Notes: a model not told the origin generated them from the sequence alone. 64,000 nt of DNA from Sabellastarte sp. h YS-2021 (GCA_964017235.1 OZ024930.1:155558221-155622220), one strand, 5' to 3'. Shown: positions 1-8,998, counted from the first letter of the stretch. Translations and numbers: made by a program.

Positions 1-705
1 TAACTGATAAACGTATTGTTTTTAATAACAGTTTGACTACAAAAGCAGAAACTTGATTAAAGTTTCTTGTTTTCTTCATTACTTTGCACCAACATATTCA
101 GCTGCTAAAACATGTATTAACATACAAACATACCGATTATTTTGGCTATATACTTGTCATTTTCTTGTCAGATTTACATTTCTTTTGCTGGTTTTGCACT
201 TTCTTAATGTTTCACTGTTCATGTTGTCTTTTCTCAAATATGTTGTGTAAGTGATTATTGTTAAGTTAATACAGTTTCTTATTTATTATTTGTATGCATG
301 TCCGTTTCTGTAAATTAGACTTAAAAATTTGCTACTTGATGAAATAATGACTAACCATTATGTTTTAAAAATACATGTCGAGACACTTTAATAATGTTGG
401 GTTTTTTCCTGTGACAAAAGACATTTGAAGAACAAGTTTCACGAATTGGAGAACTTCTACAAGTACCGAGTTAATGAATTTTTCCCTGTTTTCAGTATTT
501 GGATTTTGTCGATTTTTATCAGTATTTTCATTACAAGAACATCTGTGATACAATTTTCTTTTTATTTTAAGTCTTTGTGTTAACTTCTTTGTAGAAATAA
601 ATTTCCTTCTAACAATATGGTTGTTGATATTTTTTCAAGTCACTGTGCAGATGCATGGCACCTTATGTCGTACTGTTATTACCACTTGTACTTTCAGAGA
701 AACTC
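1..705. other. no feature recognised
   Basis: AT-rich sequence with only short open frames that have no recognisable content. I see no exon, repeat unit or transposon end here. Confidence 0.5.
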
Positions 706-1035
706 ATACTATAGTAGTCTAACTACCTTCGCCAAGGCGGTAAAATTTTCATGAACATTTGTTTGTTTTGTCAAATGGAACGTACACTATAGTAGTCTAA
801 CTACCTGCTCAAAGGAGGGATTATTTTCATGAACATTTGTTTGTTTGATGGATTGCACAAATACTACTGGTTGGAACTTCATGAGAAGAAAATCAGAACA
901 TGGATCTCGGTCCAACTTAGATGCCATTAATTGTACGACTGGGTTGGATTACCATTTGGATACAAAAAAAAATAAATGCGGATTTCCCCATGTACTTATT
1001 GGCAGAGGTCTGTGTTCTACAAGTGCTCTTGTTAA
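706..1035 (+). repeat. dispersed repeat, 'ACCTTCGCCAAGG' family, with internal partial duplication
   Basis: An opening block (ACTATAGTAGTCTAACTACC, a CGCC-type box, then TTTTCATGAACATTTGTTTG) occurs twice about 80 bp apart, at 708-765 and 786-846. The unit ends with GGCAGAGGTCTGTGTTCTAC near 1001-1020. Related copies in this window lie at 52893-53145 (same orientation, ending GGAGGTCTGCATTCTACAAG) and, inverted, at 50265-50575 and 51410-51595. It has no coding capacity. This looks like a non-autonomous interspersed repeat; I cannot assign it to a superfamily. Confidence 0.55.
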
Positions 1036-1160
1036 TCACTTATTTTTACTGTGTGAGGTGTCGTGTTTTTCTAGTAATTACATTTAAGCAATACTGTAGC
1101 AATGCAAATTATGCGCCAACAGCATATGTTGAAAGAAATATAAAAAGCTTCAACCTTTAA

Positions 1161-1985
1161 TGCCCAGGTCACACTACAGGCAGTACATCCCACGTTTATA
1201 CGTTTTACTCGGCGGTAGAACTGCCTCCCAGTATGCCTTATATCTCCCAAGATTTGGTGTATCCATTGATTGGACATGGTGTGTAACAGTAAATAACAGT
1301 TGGATGGCAGGACAAGAGTAGTAGACGACCTACACTTCCCTGAAGTCACCTTCAGAGCCATCGGACGGACATATGATACCGAAACATGACCAAATCACAC
1401 CGTATATACTAAAGCTGAAACGATTATTCGTACTAGTCGATTAGTAGGTTATCAAAGCACTAGTCGACGCCAATGTTATGAAGTCGGTTAATTGTTTTCC
1501 TTATATATCACCATATAGCGGATTTTACGCAATCGTTGTAACCATGGGTATCTCGAGTTAAGACCTTAAAACGTATCAAATTAAAGCATTTTATATGCAT
1601 TTTATTTTTAAAATATCAAAATATTACATTATTGGCCAATTATCCAATAATCTGGTGAATTCTTTGGTTTTAAGCATCTCGCGATCCGCCATTTTGTTTG
1701 TTTACATCGGGAACCATCCGGAACACACACGTTTTCGATATTTCTCATACATGCTAAACGTCAGAAACAATTAATCGATTAGTCGACGGTTAATGCAAGC
1801 GACTACCCGGCCACCAAAATTTGCTAATCGTTTCAGCCTTAGTATATACACCGTGTTCCGTATGAAAAAATTCATGTACACATGCTCAAAATACCAAATT
1901 CAGACGTGGAAACTTCAAACATTTTAAAACTTCTGCAGTACGTGCAAGGAATTGGACAGTTCGTCACTGTGTCAGTGATGCTTCT
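1161..1985 (+). repeat. dispersed repeat family A, copy 1, interrupted by a hAT MITE
   Basis: Segments 1161-1401 and 1850-1985 match, in the same order, segments at about 21455-21640 and 22725-22865. Examples are TCACACTACAGGCAGTACAT against TCACACTACAGCCTGTATGT, and the shared 'aaacattt.aaaacttc' and 'cactgtgtca' blocks. Copy 1 is interrupted by the MITE at 1410-1841, and copy 2 by an L2-like LINE. The repeat is non-coding and its ends are not defined. Confidence 0.5.
1410..1841. mobile_element. hAT-type MITE, 8-bp target duplication GTATATAC
   Basis: The terminal inverted repeats TAAAGCTGAAACG (left) and CGTTTCAGCCTTA (right) are flanked on both sides by the 8-bp sequence GTATATAC (1402-1409 and 1842-1849). 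An 8-bp duplication is the mark of hAT-superfamily insertion. The 432-bp body has no transposase frame, so it is non-autonomous. Internally it carries the motif ACTAGTCGA in several orientations. The target duplication is itself a palindrome. Confidence 0.8.
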
Positions 1986-2283
1986 AGAGCGCGGGATACG
2001 CGATATCTCGCGAGTTTTAGTACTAGCCCGCAATTCGGTATATTCGGCGCGTTCGGTAGAAGGTGCGATCCTGCAGGTTTACAAAATGGAGGGGCACCGA
2101 TCATTTCGCGAGAATCCTTTAATTTTATCATCATGAAGGCTATATTTGGTCGTTTTTTCAGTGAAAAATGTTATTTCATATTATGAAAACAAAACGGATA
2201 CTACAGTTTGAAAGTGGATGATACAAACGTCAGATACTAACAACAATACTGTTGAATCAGTTCATACAGCAGTGTTACCTCAT
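1986..2283. other. no feature recognised
   Basis: Contains a small open frame (1882-2136) that lies mostly in repeat family A sequence and is not credible as a gene. Confidence 0.4.
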
Positions 2284-2535
2284 ATCTTCTCATGAATATT
2301 AATGACTTGGGAGCTGTGGCCGTGAGTTCTCAATTTCAAAGTGTTAGATCTGTGTTGAGGGTTCCATATTATTTAAAATTTTTAGAAAACCCCAACGGAA
2401 ATCCCAAATCTATGACCCCATATCATCTCATGAATATTAATGACTTGGGTGCTACTGTATGGCCATGAGTTCCCCAGTTTAAAGCATTTGGTCTTTCATG
2501 GAGGCGCTTCTATTTTAAAAAATATTGCTAGAAAA
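2284..2535 (+). repeat. dimeric tandem repeat, unit about 125 bp
   Basis: Two diverged units each begin with 'cctcatat.tctcatgaatattaatgacttggg' and end with an AT-rich 'aaaatattgctagaaaa' type tail. The same dimer occurs at 12816-13045 (TCTTCTCATGAATATAAATG, then GAGTTGGTGCTACTGCCG), so it is an interspersed family. It is non-coding. Confidence 0.5.
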
Positions 2536-3534
2536 GTATTGTAGAATATGGCCCCAGGTCTTTAATATTTTTTTATCCAAGCACTGATCCAGATAAGTAA
2601 TAAAAACTAGAAAAATGTTTTTGCTGACAAAAACGAAGCGGCCCTGATGAAAAAGTGTGAAGTAAGCCGTAAAAGATGTGAAGATATGCATCACAAGGAA
2701 TAGAAAATGTAAAGTTTATTGCATTGTGTATGTTACCATATTTAACAAATGAAAGAACGACCACAGCTTGGCAGAAGAGAAATTGTAGGTGTGAAATGTA
2801 CTTCTCAAAAGAATGTATGTCCGATGCGCGGAAAAAGTGCCTCCTGGCAAAATACCTCCTAGAAAATATGCCTCCTAGGAAATATACCTCCTAGAATGAA
2901 TGCCTCCTGAATATTTTGTGACCAGGAAAAATACCTCCTAAGAAAAAAAAAGTTCTTTCAAGTATTATAACACTACAGGTTCACATTACAACTTCAGAGG
3001 CATCTTCATTTTTTCCACTTGAGTCTTATAGTCGCCAATGCCTGTCAAAAATTCACAGTCTTTTACTCATTTTGCTTAGCTGTACAAAGGTATGTAAGTT
3101 TCTCTTGTAAGGTTTTGCTGGTGCTTCTCACTCTTTTGGCTGGCTGCTCATCCCTGGTTTCCATTATGACAGGTGTCGTGTTTTTCTTGTAATTACATTT
3201 CTGCCCCTCCTAGTGCATCTAACTGCGATCAACTCCTTACAGAGGGGATAACCTATGTTGTAATTTGATAAGAATGCATATTGTAAGCCATAAAGGCCAC
3301 AACTATTTCATCAAGAAACCTCACAGCCATAAATCCTGCTTTTAAACTGCTCCAGAGTACAGCCGAAGGGATACCCTTTCAAGAAGATATTTGTAAAATT
3401 TGTACTTCACAATATTGTACATTCTGGTTTTGACTGTACATATCTGAAATTAACATGTTTTTGATATTATACGTTATAGATTTCATATGTAACATGTTTA
3501 CAAGTTGAAATAACTTTTCATTGCGTTAATACAT

Positions 3535-3707
3535 CTTACCTACCAGACGATAGCTATATGCCGGCGCCAGCCGGTCCCGCCAAACAAAAGAAAAAGACGT
3601 CCTGGGTTTCACCCCCGGCAGGACCGGTACACTACATCCCACTCGCCAGGTGGCCTAGTTCCTGCCTCACTCGCCAGAGGGACGTGACGTCATAGCATCT
3701 TTTTCGT
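3535..3707 (+). repeat. DIRS left inverted terminal repeat
   Basis: 173 bp, the reverse complement of 9509-9681. By eye the arms differ only at one place (CCAAACAAAAG against CCAAACGAAAG on the inverted right arm). Such near-identity suggests recent insertion or gene conversion between arms. An 18-nt or shorter unique end (3519-3534, GCGTTAATACAT) precedes it. Confidence 0.9.
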
Positions 3708-3784
3708 TTGGCGCGATATTTAAAGTTGTGGATTTTTATCTGTGAACTTTTTAGTTTTATATTTGTGTTATATCTGTTTAATTT

Positions 3785-5785
3785 GTGTCGGAAGTGTTGC
3801 CATTAGTTAACTGTTCTATCATGGCATCTCCAGGACAGAAAAAGGGTGCGTGTGGCCATATTATGGCTTCATTTGACAAACATAGTAGGTGTGTGCGTTG
3901 TCGCGAGAAAGGACAGGGTGATGACCCTTGTGTTCAAAATCTGCAGTGTGACTTTTGCAGTGTCCTTACCCCGGAGCAAGTGCTCAAGTTAAGTACTCCT
4001 ACCTATAAACTCAGAAAGGAAAAGGCTAAAGCAAAGGAAGTGTTAGTCGATCCGTCTTCTGTGGTAGTACTTGATACCCAGCCAGAACAAGAACCTGCTG
4101 TATCTGTTTCTTCTGCTCCGGATTTGTCCCTTCCTGTGCCTCAGTTTAAGAAAGATCTTCAGGAACTGGACGAAAAGTGGGCCACTCGTATGGCCAGGCT
4201 TGAGGCACTTATCACTTTAGGACATCGCTCCTCACCTTCTGTACAAAATCCAACATTTTCTCCGGTCAAAGTACCGGTCTCTCATGCTGCTCCAGCAGGT
4301 GCTCTTTCCCAGACACCCTTTTTTGTCTCTACTTCGGCTTCTTCCGGCCCAGCCGGTCCGGCTGTTGGCCCGGATGAGCCTAGAGATCAGGATTTTTCCT
4401 TTGCTGACAGACAATCTCCACTTCAAAACCTCTACCCGGAAGCAGAACCTATGTTTAAACACCCTGCTCCGGTGGCTACTGTGTCGTCAGCTGCTATGTC
4501 TGCTTCCTCTCAATCTGCATTTCAACAACCTTCTTCCGGCTCCGGGCCGGTCACCTTCCGCGATGTCAATCCTCAGGAAACATTTGAAGAGGGTGAGTTA
4601 TCTGACGCAGAGGAATCCCCAGACTTAGAAACCTCAGACCCGGACCGGGTCCTCAGTGAAGATCAAAATTACCGCGAGACTGTGAGAGGCGTCCGCGCGT
4701 TCATGGGATGGACACACATTCCTGACCTGGAGTTTTCTCCTCAATCCCGCACTGATAATCCTTGGGCAGGTCACCGTTCTCAGCCTGTGGGCAAGATTTC
4801 TGTGGATCTTCCACCGGAAGATTGGTTGTGCCGAAAACTAGAAACTCTAAACCTTGTACTGATAGAAGGATATCCTTCAAAATCTAGTGATCCAGGTGGC
4901 CTGCATGTGGACCAATTCCTCAGACCCCCCAAATCCCAGAGCAGATGGTATGGGATACACCCGGCGGAGCCTACAGATCCAACTAGGCCGGGTAAATCAG
5001 TGAATTCTTGGCCAAATGATGCGGCGAAGATCAATAGTTCATTCCCCAGGATTTCAACCATATCTTCTGCATCTCCTCAGCCTCCATCCCGCCCACTATC
5101 ACAAGACACTATGCGTAAGTGGGAGAAAGCAGCAAAAGAGTCTTCATATATTTGCAACCAGTCAGCGGGGTTTAATCGCTGTATTACCAAAATACAGGAT
5201 GCCTTCCAAGAACAATTGCATATTTTACAAAGTGAACTTAAGAAAGGCAAGTCTTCTGTCAAAGCTCAAGGTGCATTGGATGAACTTTTGTATTTATCTT
5301 CATTTAACCAGAATGTCAGTTTCGCCATGGGTAAATCTCTACAACATTTGGCAGACTTTACATTTGTGCAGATGGCAAATTTGACCCTACTCCGTAGGGA
5401 TTCATACTTGGAAGCTGTGAAACCGGGGATTAAACCAGACACTTTCAATTCCTTGAGAAATTGCCCCCTGAATGGATATGGGTTATTTCCAGATGCTGCT
5501 ATTAGAAAAGCTGAGGATGAAATAAACCAATTAGAAGCTTCCCGACATACTTCCCAGCCCGGCCCGGGCCGCGGGGGGTTCGCCGGTAGAGGCAGAAAAC
5601 AGAGATACCAACCCTACAGTACTGGTTGGAAACCTCAAGACACTGCTAAAACAACTTCTCAAGCCGCAAAGGAACTACCAGCTTGGAAAGCGTTTGGTTC
5701 CCGCAATAGAGGCCGGGGCAGAGGCCGGGGTGGTCAACCCGGACGTGGTACCAAGATGGCTCATGAGAAGACACAGTATAAATGA
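3785..5785 (+). CDS. DIRS Gag-like protein (ORF1), 666 aa, ends in a leaky-type stop context
   Basis: The product is expected to be the nucleic-acid-binding structural protein of the element. It starts at the first ATG; a second in-frame ATG (residue 13, MASPGQ) may be the real start. Near the N-terminus a Cys/His cluster (CGH, RCVRC, DPC, QCDFC) resembles a zinc-binding module. A Ser/Pro-rich acidic linker follows. A conserved helical part then lies around residues 440-590 (from RKWEKAAKESS to GLFPDAAIRKAEDE). The C-terminus is an RG-rich tail (GRGGFAGRGRK, then RNRGRGRGRGG), typical of RNA binding. The stop is TGA followed by CAATTA. The frame is open beyond it to 8998, so an extended product by readthrough is possible. 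The polymerase frame begins inside this gene, one base out of register. Confidence 0.9.
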   Translation: MSEVLPLVNCSIMASPGQKKGACGHIMASFDKHSRCVRCREKGQGDDPCVQNLQCDFCSVLTPEQVLKLSTPTYKLRKEKAKAKEVLVDPSSVVVLDTQPEQEPAVSVSSAPDLSLPVPQFKKDLQELDEKWATRMARLEALITLGHRSSPSVQNPTFSPVKVPVSHAAPAGALSQTPFFVSTSASSGPAGPAVGPDEPRDQDFSFADRQSPLQNLYPEAEPMFKHPAPVATVSSAAMSASSQSAFQQPSSGSGPVTFRDVNPQETFEEGELSDAEESPDLETSDPDRVLSEDQNYRETVRGVRAFMGWTHIPDLEFSPQSRTDNPWAGHRSQPVGKISVDLPPEDWLCRKLETLNLVLIEGYPSKSSDPGGLHVDQFLRPPKSQSRWYGIHPAEPTDPTRPGKSVNSWPNDAAKINSSFPRISTISSASPQPPSRPLSQDTMRKWEKAAKESSYICNQSAGFNRCITKIQDAFQEQLHILQSELKKGKSSVKAQGALDELLYLSSFNQNVSFAMGKSLQHLADFTFVQMANLTLLRRDSYLEAVKPGIKPDTFNSLRNCPLNGYGLFPDAAIRKAEDEINQLEASRHTSQPGPGRGGFAGRGRKQRYQPYSTGWKPQDTAKTTSQAAKELPAWKAFGSRNRGRGRGRGGQPGRGTKMAHEKTQYK

Positions 5786-8096
5786 CAATTACTGCAAGTC
5801 AAGTCCGGTGCCGGTGGCCCGGCCAGTCAGTTCTGTGAAAAGTGTAGTAACAAGAAACTCGTTTGCATCTGTTCCAACAAATGTTTCTTATCATGTTGTA
5901 TGTCGTGTACCTACTGTAACAAGGTGGCAGTCACAAAAGAAAGACGTAAGGCCAAAATCAAAGATCAAAAGTCAAATAAAGTGTGTGAAAAGTGCTTCTT
6001 TTGTCGGTCACTTTGTTTCTGCTCCAAATGTTCCAAATGTCCCCAATGTTGCAAGTGTCCAACCAGTGGGGGGACGTCTTCAGAGTTTTTGGGAAATATG
6101 GGCTCACAAGGGTGCAAACCCAAAAGTAGTGTCCATATTAAAGGAGGGTTATGTTCTTCCCTTCAAAGTAAGACCTCCCTTAGTAAGGGATCCCCTGATA
6201 GTAAGTGGCTATGCAAACCCCATCAGAGACTCCCACTTGCAAGCAGCTGTACAAGCTCTGATCGAGAAAAAGGCAGTAGAGAGGGTCAGGGTTCAAACCT
6301 CACTAGCCTTTTTCAACAGACTGTTCATTGTCCCAAAGCCGAACCACAAGTGGCGGCCAATCTTGGATCTCAGTACTCTAAATCAGTTTTTATGCGTAAA
6401 AACATTCAAAATGGAGACTCCAGAGACAATCCGGACCTCTCTACAACAAGAGGAGTGGGTGACATCGCTAGACTTCAGCGACGCCTACTTCCACATCCCA
6501 ATTCACTACACATCCCGAAAATTCCTCAGGTTCCACTTTCAGAACCAGTCGTACCAGTTTCGGGCACTTCCCTTTGGCCTGTCAACAGCTCCCATGGAGT
6601 TCACTGGTGTGGTCAAAGAGGTCAAGTTAATGGCTCAGTCACAGGGTATAAGAATCCACCAGTACCTAGACGACTGGTTGATTCGAGCCCCTACCAAAGA
6701 ATCTTGCCACCAGGGAACCCAGTCCCTCCTAGCCCTTTGCCAGGAGTTGGGCTGGATGGTAAACATGCAAAAATCAGAACTGGAACCCCAACAAGTCTTC
6801 GACTTCGTAGGCTACCAGTACGACCTACTCAACGGAGTAGTCAGGCCTACTCAAAACCGTTGGGAAGCCCTTCAACAAAAAATAACAGTGCTTTTACAGA
6901 ACAGATCTTGCCGAGTGAGAACTTTCATGTCTCTTATAGGTCTTCTCACTGCGACAGAAAAACAGGTGACCCTAGGCAGACTGCACATGAGACCTATTCA
7001 GTGGCACCTCAAGAAACACTGGAGAGTCCCAGAATCTCTGGAAAAGGAGATCCCAATTCCGAGGTCTCTCCATCAGTACCTGCAGTGGTGGACCCAAGAG
7101 GAAAATGTCCTAAAGGGTCAGCCCTTACACCCCCTGCGACACGCAGTTCAAATCTTTACAGACGCCTCAAAAGAAGGCTGGGGTGCTCACTTAGGCGACT
7201 TCACAGCAAGCGGTACTTGGTCAGTGCCCGAAAGCAAGTTGCACATAAACTTCTTAGAACTAAAAGCCGTGTTGTTAGCACTAAGAAGATTCCAACATTT
7301 AGTGCAAGGAAAGGTCGTCCTGATTGCCACAGACAACACTACGGTTGTGGCATACATCAACAAGGAAGGAGGTATGAGGTCAGGCTCACTCTGTGCCCTT
7401 CTTTGGCGGCTCCTATGTTGGTGCAGCCTCAATCAAATAGTACTGAAGGCCAGACACATTCCAGGCCGTCTGAATGTAATTGCAGACAAATTGTCTCGCC
7501 AAAGGCAGGTCATTCAGACGGAGTGGTCCCTCCATCAAGAGACCTTCGACCTCCTTTGTCAAACCTGGCATCATCCCCGAGTGGACATGTTTGCAACAAG
7601 GTACAACTGCAAGCTAGTTCAATTTGTGTCCCCAATTCCAGACCCAAAGGCCTGGTCAGTGGATGCTCTGACATTATCCTGGGAGGACCTGGACATGTAC
7701 CTCTTCCCCCCAGTGTCTCTGATGGGGAAGGTGGTCAGCAAGCTGTCAGATCACTGGTATCACAGAGCAATCCTGATTGCCCCGGGATGGCCCAACATGC
7801 CTTGGTTTTGGGACCTAGTGGAACTGTCTGCGAGGGTTCCTCTATGTCTTCCACACCACCCAGATCTAGTGACCCAACCTTTCAACAAGGCACGTCACAG
7901 GGATCTGACAAACCTAAATCTCCATGCCTGGCTCCTAGAGCCCAGACAATCAAGGAGCAGGGGTTCTCTAGCCCAGTGGCGTCAAGAATTGAGGCGCCTC
8001 AAAGACGTTCAACCAGAACAGTCTACGAAGCGAAATGGGCCGTTTTTGTCAGATGGTGTGAAACAAGTCAGGTGGACTTCAGGAACCCATCTATAA
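5694..8096 (+). CDS. DIRS polymerase: reverse transcriptase, RNase H, DAM-like methyltransferase (ORF2), 800 aa
   Basis: It copies the element RNA into DNA. The reverse transcriptase runs from about residue 130 to 400, with WRPILDLSTLN, TSLDFSDAYFHIPI, ALPFGLSTAP and the active-site YLDD at 6663-6674. RNase H follows, with catalytic Asp in FTDAS (7161), Glu in NFLELKAVL (7257) and Asp in ATDNTT (7332), then ARHIPGRLNVIADKLSR. The last 180 residues (VDMFATRYN, DPKAWSVDAL, FPPVSL, LIAPGWP) match the N6-adenine methyltransferase-like domain usual in DIRS polymerases. The first 125 residues have low-complexity, unconvincing content; recognisable polymerase sequence begins near GRLQSFWEIW at about 6075. 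The true N-terminus may therefore come from another frame, by frameshift or splicing. The annotated ATG is only the first in frame. Confidence 0.9.
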   Translation: MVPAIEAGAEAGVVNPDVVPRWLMRRHSINDNYCKSSPVPVARPVSSVKSVVTRNSFASVPTNVSYHVVCRVPTVTRWQSQKKDVRPKSKIKSQIKCVKSASFVGHFVSAPNVPNVPNVASVQPVGGRLQSFWEIWAHKGANPKVVSILKEGYVLPFKVRPPLVRDPLIVSGYANPIRDSHLQAAVQALIEKKAVERVRVQTSLAFFNRLFIVPKPNHKWRPILDLSTLNQFLCVKTFKMETPETIRTSLQQEEWVTSLDFSDAYFHIPIHYTSRKFLRFHFQNQSYQFRALPFGLSTAPMEFTGVVKEVKLMAQSQGIRIHQYLDDWLIRAPTKESCHQGTQSLLALCQELGWMVNMQKSELEPQQVFDFVGYQYDLLNGVVRPTQNRWEALQQKITVLLQNRSCRVRTFMSLIGLLTATEKQVTLGRLHMRPIQWHLKKHWRVPESLEKEIPIPRSLHQYLQWWTQEENVLKGQPLHPLRHAVQIFTDASKEGWGAHLGDFTASGTWSVPESKLHINFLELKAVLLALRRFQHLVQGKVVLIATDNTTVVAYINKEGGMRSGSLCALLWRLLCWCSLNQIVLKARHIPGRLNVIADKLSRQRQVIQTEWSLHQETFDLLCQTWHHPRVDMFATRYNCKLVQFVSPIPDPKAWSVDALTLSWEDLDMYLFPPVSLMGKVVSKLSDHWYHRAILIAPGWPNMPWFWDLVELSARVPLCLPHHPDLVTQPFNKARHRDLTNLNLHAWLLEPRQSRSRGSLAQWRQELRRLKDVQPEQSTKRNGPFLSDGVKQVRWTSGTHL
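5783..5791 (+). promoter_or_regulatory. candidate translational readthrough site, TGA CAA TTA
   Basis: The Gag stop is followed exactly by CAATTA, which fits the CARYYA hexamer that promotes stop-codon readthrough in tobamoviruses and in reporter tests. The frame remains open afterwards, as readthrough requires. Whether it is used here is an inference. Confidence 0.55.
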
Positions 8097-8998
8097 AACA
8101 AATAGCAGATTTCCTCCTGCACCTTTTCCAGGAGAAGAATCTCCAGCCCAGCACTATTGATGGTTACAGGTCAGCCATTGCAGACAAACTGGGAAATACC
8201 TCGGTTAATGTCGGCAAGGATGAAAATTTGACTAGACTGTTAGACAGTTTTCACAGAGATAGACCCAAAGGGCGCCGGGGGGTTCCTGCTTGGAACCTCT
8301 CCCTGGTTTTACACCAGCTTACAAAAGCGTCTTTTGAACCACTCAGAAAGGCTTCTCTGAAGCACCTTACTTTCAAAACTGTTTTTCTCCTAGCCCTGGC
8401 TTCAGGAAAACGCAGGAGTGAGATTCACGCTTGGTTAAACAAAAATATCAGACACCAAGCTGATTGGTCCAAAGTTTCCCTCTACCCTTCACCAAGCTTC
8501 TTGGCGAAAAATCACTTGGCAAAAGAGGGACCAGAGTGCGTGGCCCCTGTGGTCATTCCGGCCTTAGCCCCCACTCTGGATAAGTCTTTAAAGGAAGACA
8601 GATCCCTTTGCCCCGTTCGGGCTCTTCGCTACTACCTGGACAAAACGCAGGACCTAAGAACGGGAAAGGAGTTAGTTTTTGTTTCATTCAAACAAGGTTT
8701 TAACAAGGACATCTCTCCTGCCACTATCTCGTCCTGGATCAAACAAACAGTAGTGTTGTGTTATGATCTCTCTGACCAAGATTCCTTGACCTTACATCAG
8801 GTTAAGGCCCATGATGTTAGGGCCTTTGCGGCCTCCAAAGCCTTTCAAGGTGGCATATCTCTGGACCAGATTCTAGCAGCATGCCACTGGAAGTCCCACA
8901 ACACCTTTACACAGTTTTACCTTAAGGATGTTGCCTGGGCAGATAAGGAGCTTTTTCACTTGGGTCCTGTGGTGGCTGCCCAGCAAATCCACCACTAG
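5786..8998 (+). CDS. long open frame downstream of Gag stop: Cys-rich domain then DIRS tyrosine recombinase
   Basis: This frame continues directly from the Gag TGA with no stop for 1071 codons; its first ATG is at 5900. Residues at 5834-6060 form two cysteine-rich blocks. From about 6075 to 7900 it overlaps the polymerase in another frame and its sequence there looks like a shadow. From about 7930 it is a tyrosine recombinase, which joins the circular DNA to the genome: an N-terminal helical core-binding part (TVYEAKWAVFVRWCE, STIDGYRSAIAD), then the catalytic part with Arg in LASGKRRSEIHA (8411-8416), His-x-x-Arg in AHDVRAFAAS (His 8810, Arg 8819), His/Trp in ACHWKSHN (8885-8890) and the nucleophile Tyr in FTQFYL (8918-8920). 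All catalytic positions are present. The recombinase start is not known; a start inside the polymerase overlap is likely. Confidence 0.85.
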   Translation, partial: QLLQVKSGAGGPASQFCEKCSNKKLVCICSNKCFLSCCMSCTYCNKVAVTKERRKAKIKDQKSNKVCEKCFFCRSLCFCSKCSKCPQCCKCPTSGGTSSEFLGNMGSQGCKPKSSVHIKGGLCSSLQSKTSLSKGSPDSKWLCKPHQRLPLASSCTSSDREKGSREGQGSNLTSLFQQTVHCPKAEPQVAANLGSQYSKSVFMRKNIQNGDSRDNPDLSTTRGVGDIARLQRRLLPHPNSLHIPKIPQVPLSEPVVPVSGTSLWPVNSSHGVHWCGQRGQVNGSVTGYKNPPVPRRLVDSSPYQRILPPGNPVPPSPLPGVGLDGKHAKIRTGTPTSLRLRRLPVRPTQRSSQAYSKPLGSPSTKNNSAFTEQILPSENFHVSYRSSHCDRKTGDPRQTAHETYSVAPQETLESPRISGKGDPNSEVSPSVPAVVDPRGKCPKGSALTPPATRSSNLYRRLKRRLGCSLRRLHSKRYLVSARKQVAHKLLRTKSRVVSTKKIPTFSARKGRPDCHRQHYGCGIHQQGRRYEVRLTLCPSLAAPMLVQPQSNSTEGQTHSRPSECNCRQIVSPKAGHSDGVVPPSRDLRPPLSNLASSPSGHVCNKVQLQASSICVPNSRPKGLVSGCSDIILGGPGHVPLPPSVSDGEGGQQAVRSLVSQSNPDCPGMAQHALVLGPSGTVCEGSSMSSTPPRSSDPTFQQGTSQGSDKPKSPCLAPRAQTIKEQGFSSPVASRIEAPQRRSTRTVYEAKWAVFVRWCETSQVDFRNPSIKQIADFLLHLFQEKNLQPSTIDGYRSAIADKLGNTSVNVGKDENLTRLLDSFHRDRPKGRRGVPAWNLSLVLHQLTKASFEPLRKASLKHLTFKTVFLLALASGKRRSEIHAWLNKNIRHQADWSKVSLYPSPSFLAKNHLAKEGPECVAPVVIPALAPTLDKSLKEDRSLCPVRALRYYLDKTQDLRTGKELVFVSFKQGFNKDISPATISSWIKQTVVLCYDLSDQDSLTLHQVKAHDVRAFAASKAFQGGISLDQILAACHWKSHNTFTQFYLKDVAWADKELFHLGPVVAAQQIHH
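5834..6060 (+). other. duplicated cysteine-rich domain in the Gag/recombinase frame
   Basis: Read in the frame of Gag, this stretch holds 19 Cys in about 75 residues. It comprises two blocks that both begin CEKC and share the order C-x2-C, LV/L-C-x-C-S-x-K-C, C-C, C. They are separated by a basic linker (VTKERRKAKIKDQK). Such spacing suggests zinc knuckles. The alternative polymerase frame over the same bases is low complexity (NVPNVPNVASV), so the cysteine frame looks like the selected one. I know of no name for this domain. Confidence 0.65.

Noticed and set aside
5900-7900. Treating the whole 1032-codon frame from its first ATG as a normal protein
   Set aside because: Between about 6075 and 7900 it overlaps well-conserved RT and RNase H in another frame, and its content looks like a shadow. 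Only the two ends have recognisable protein character.
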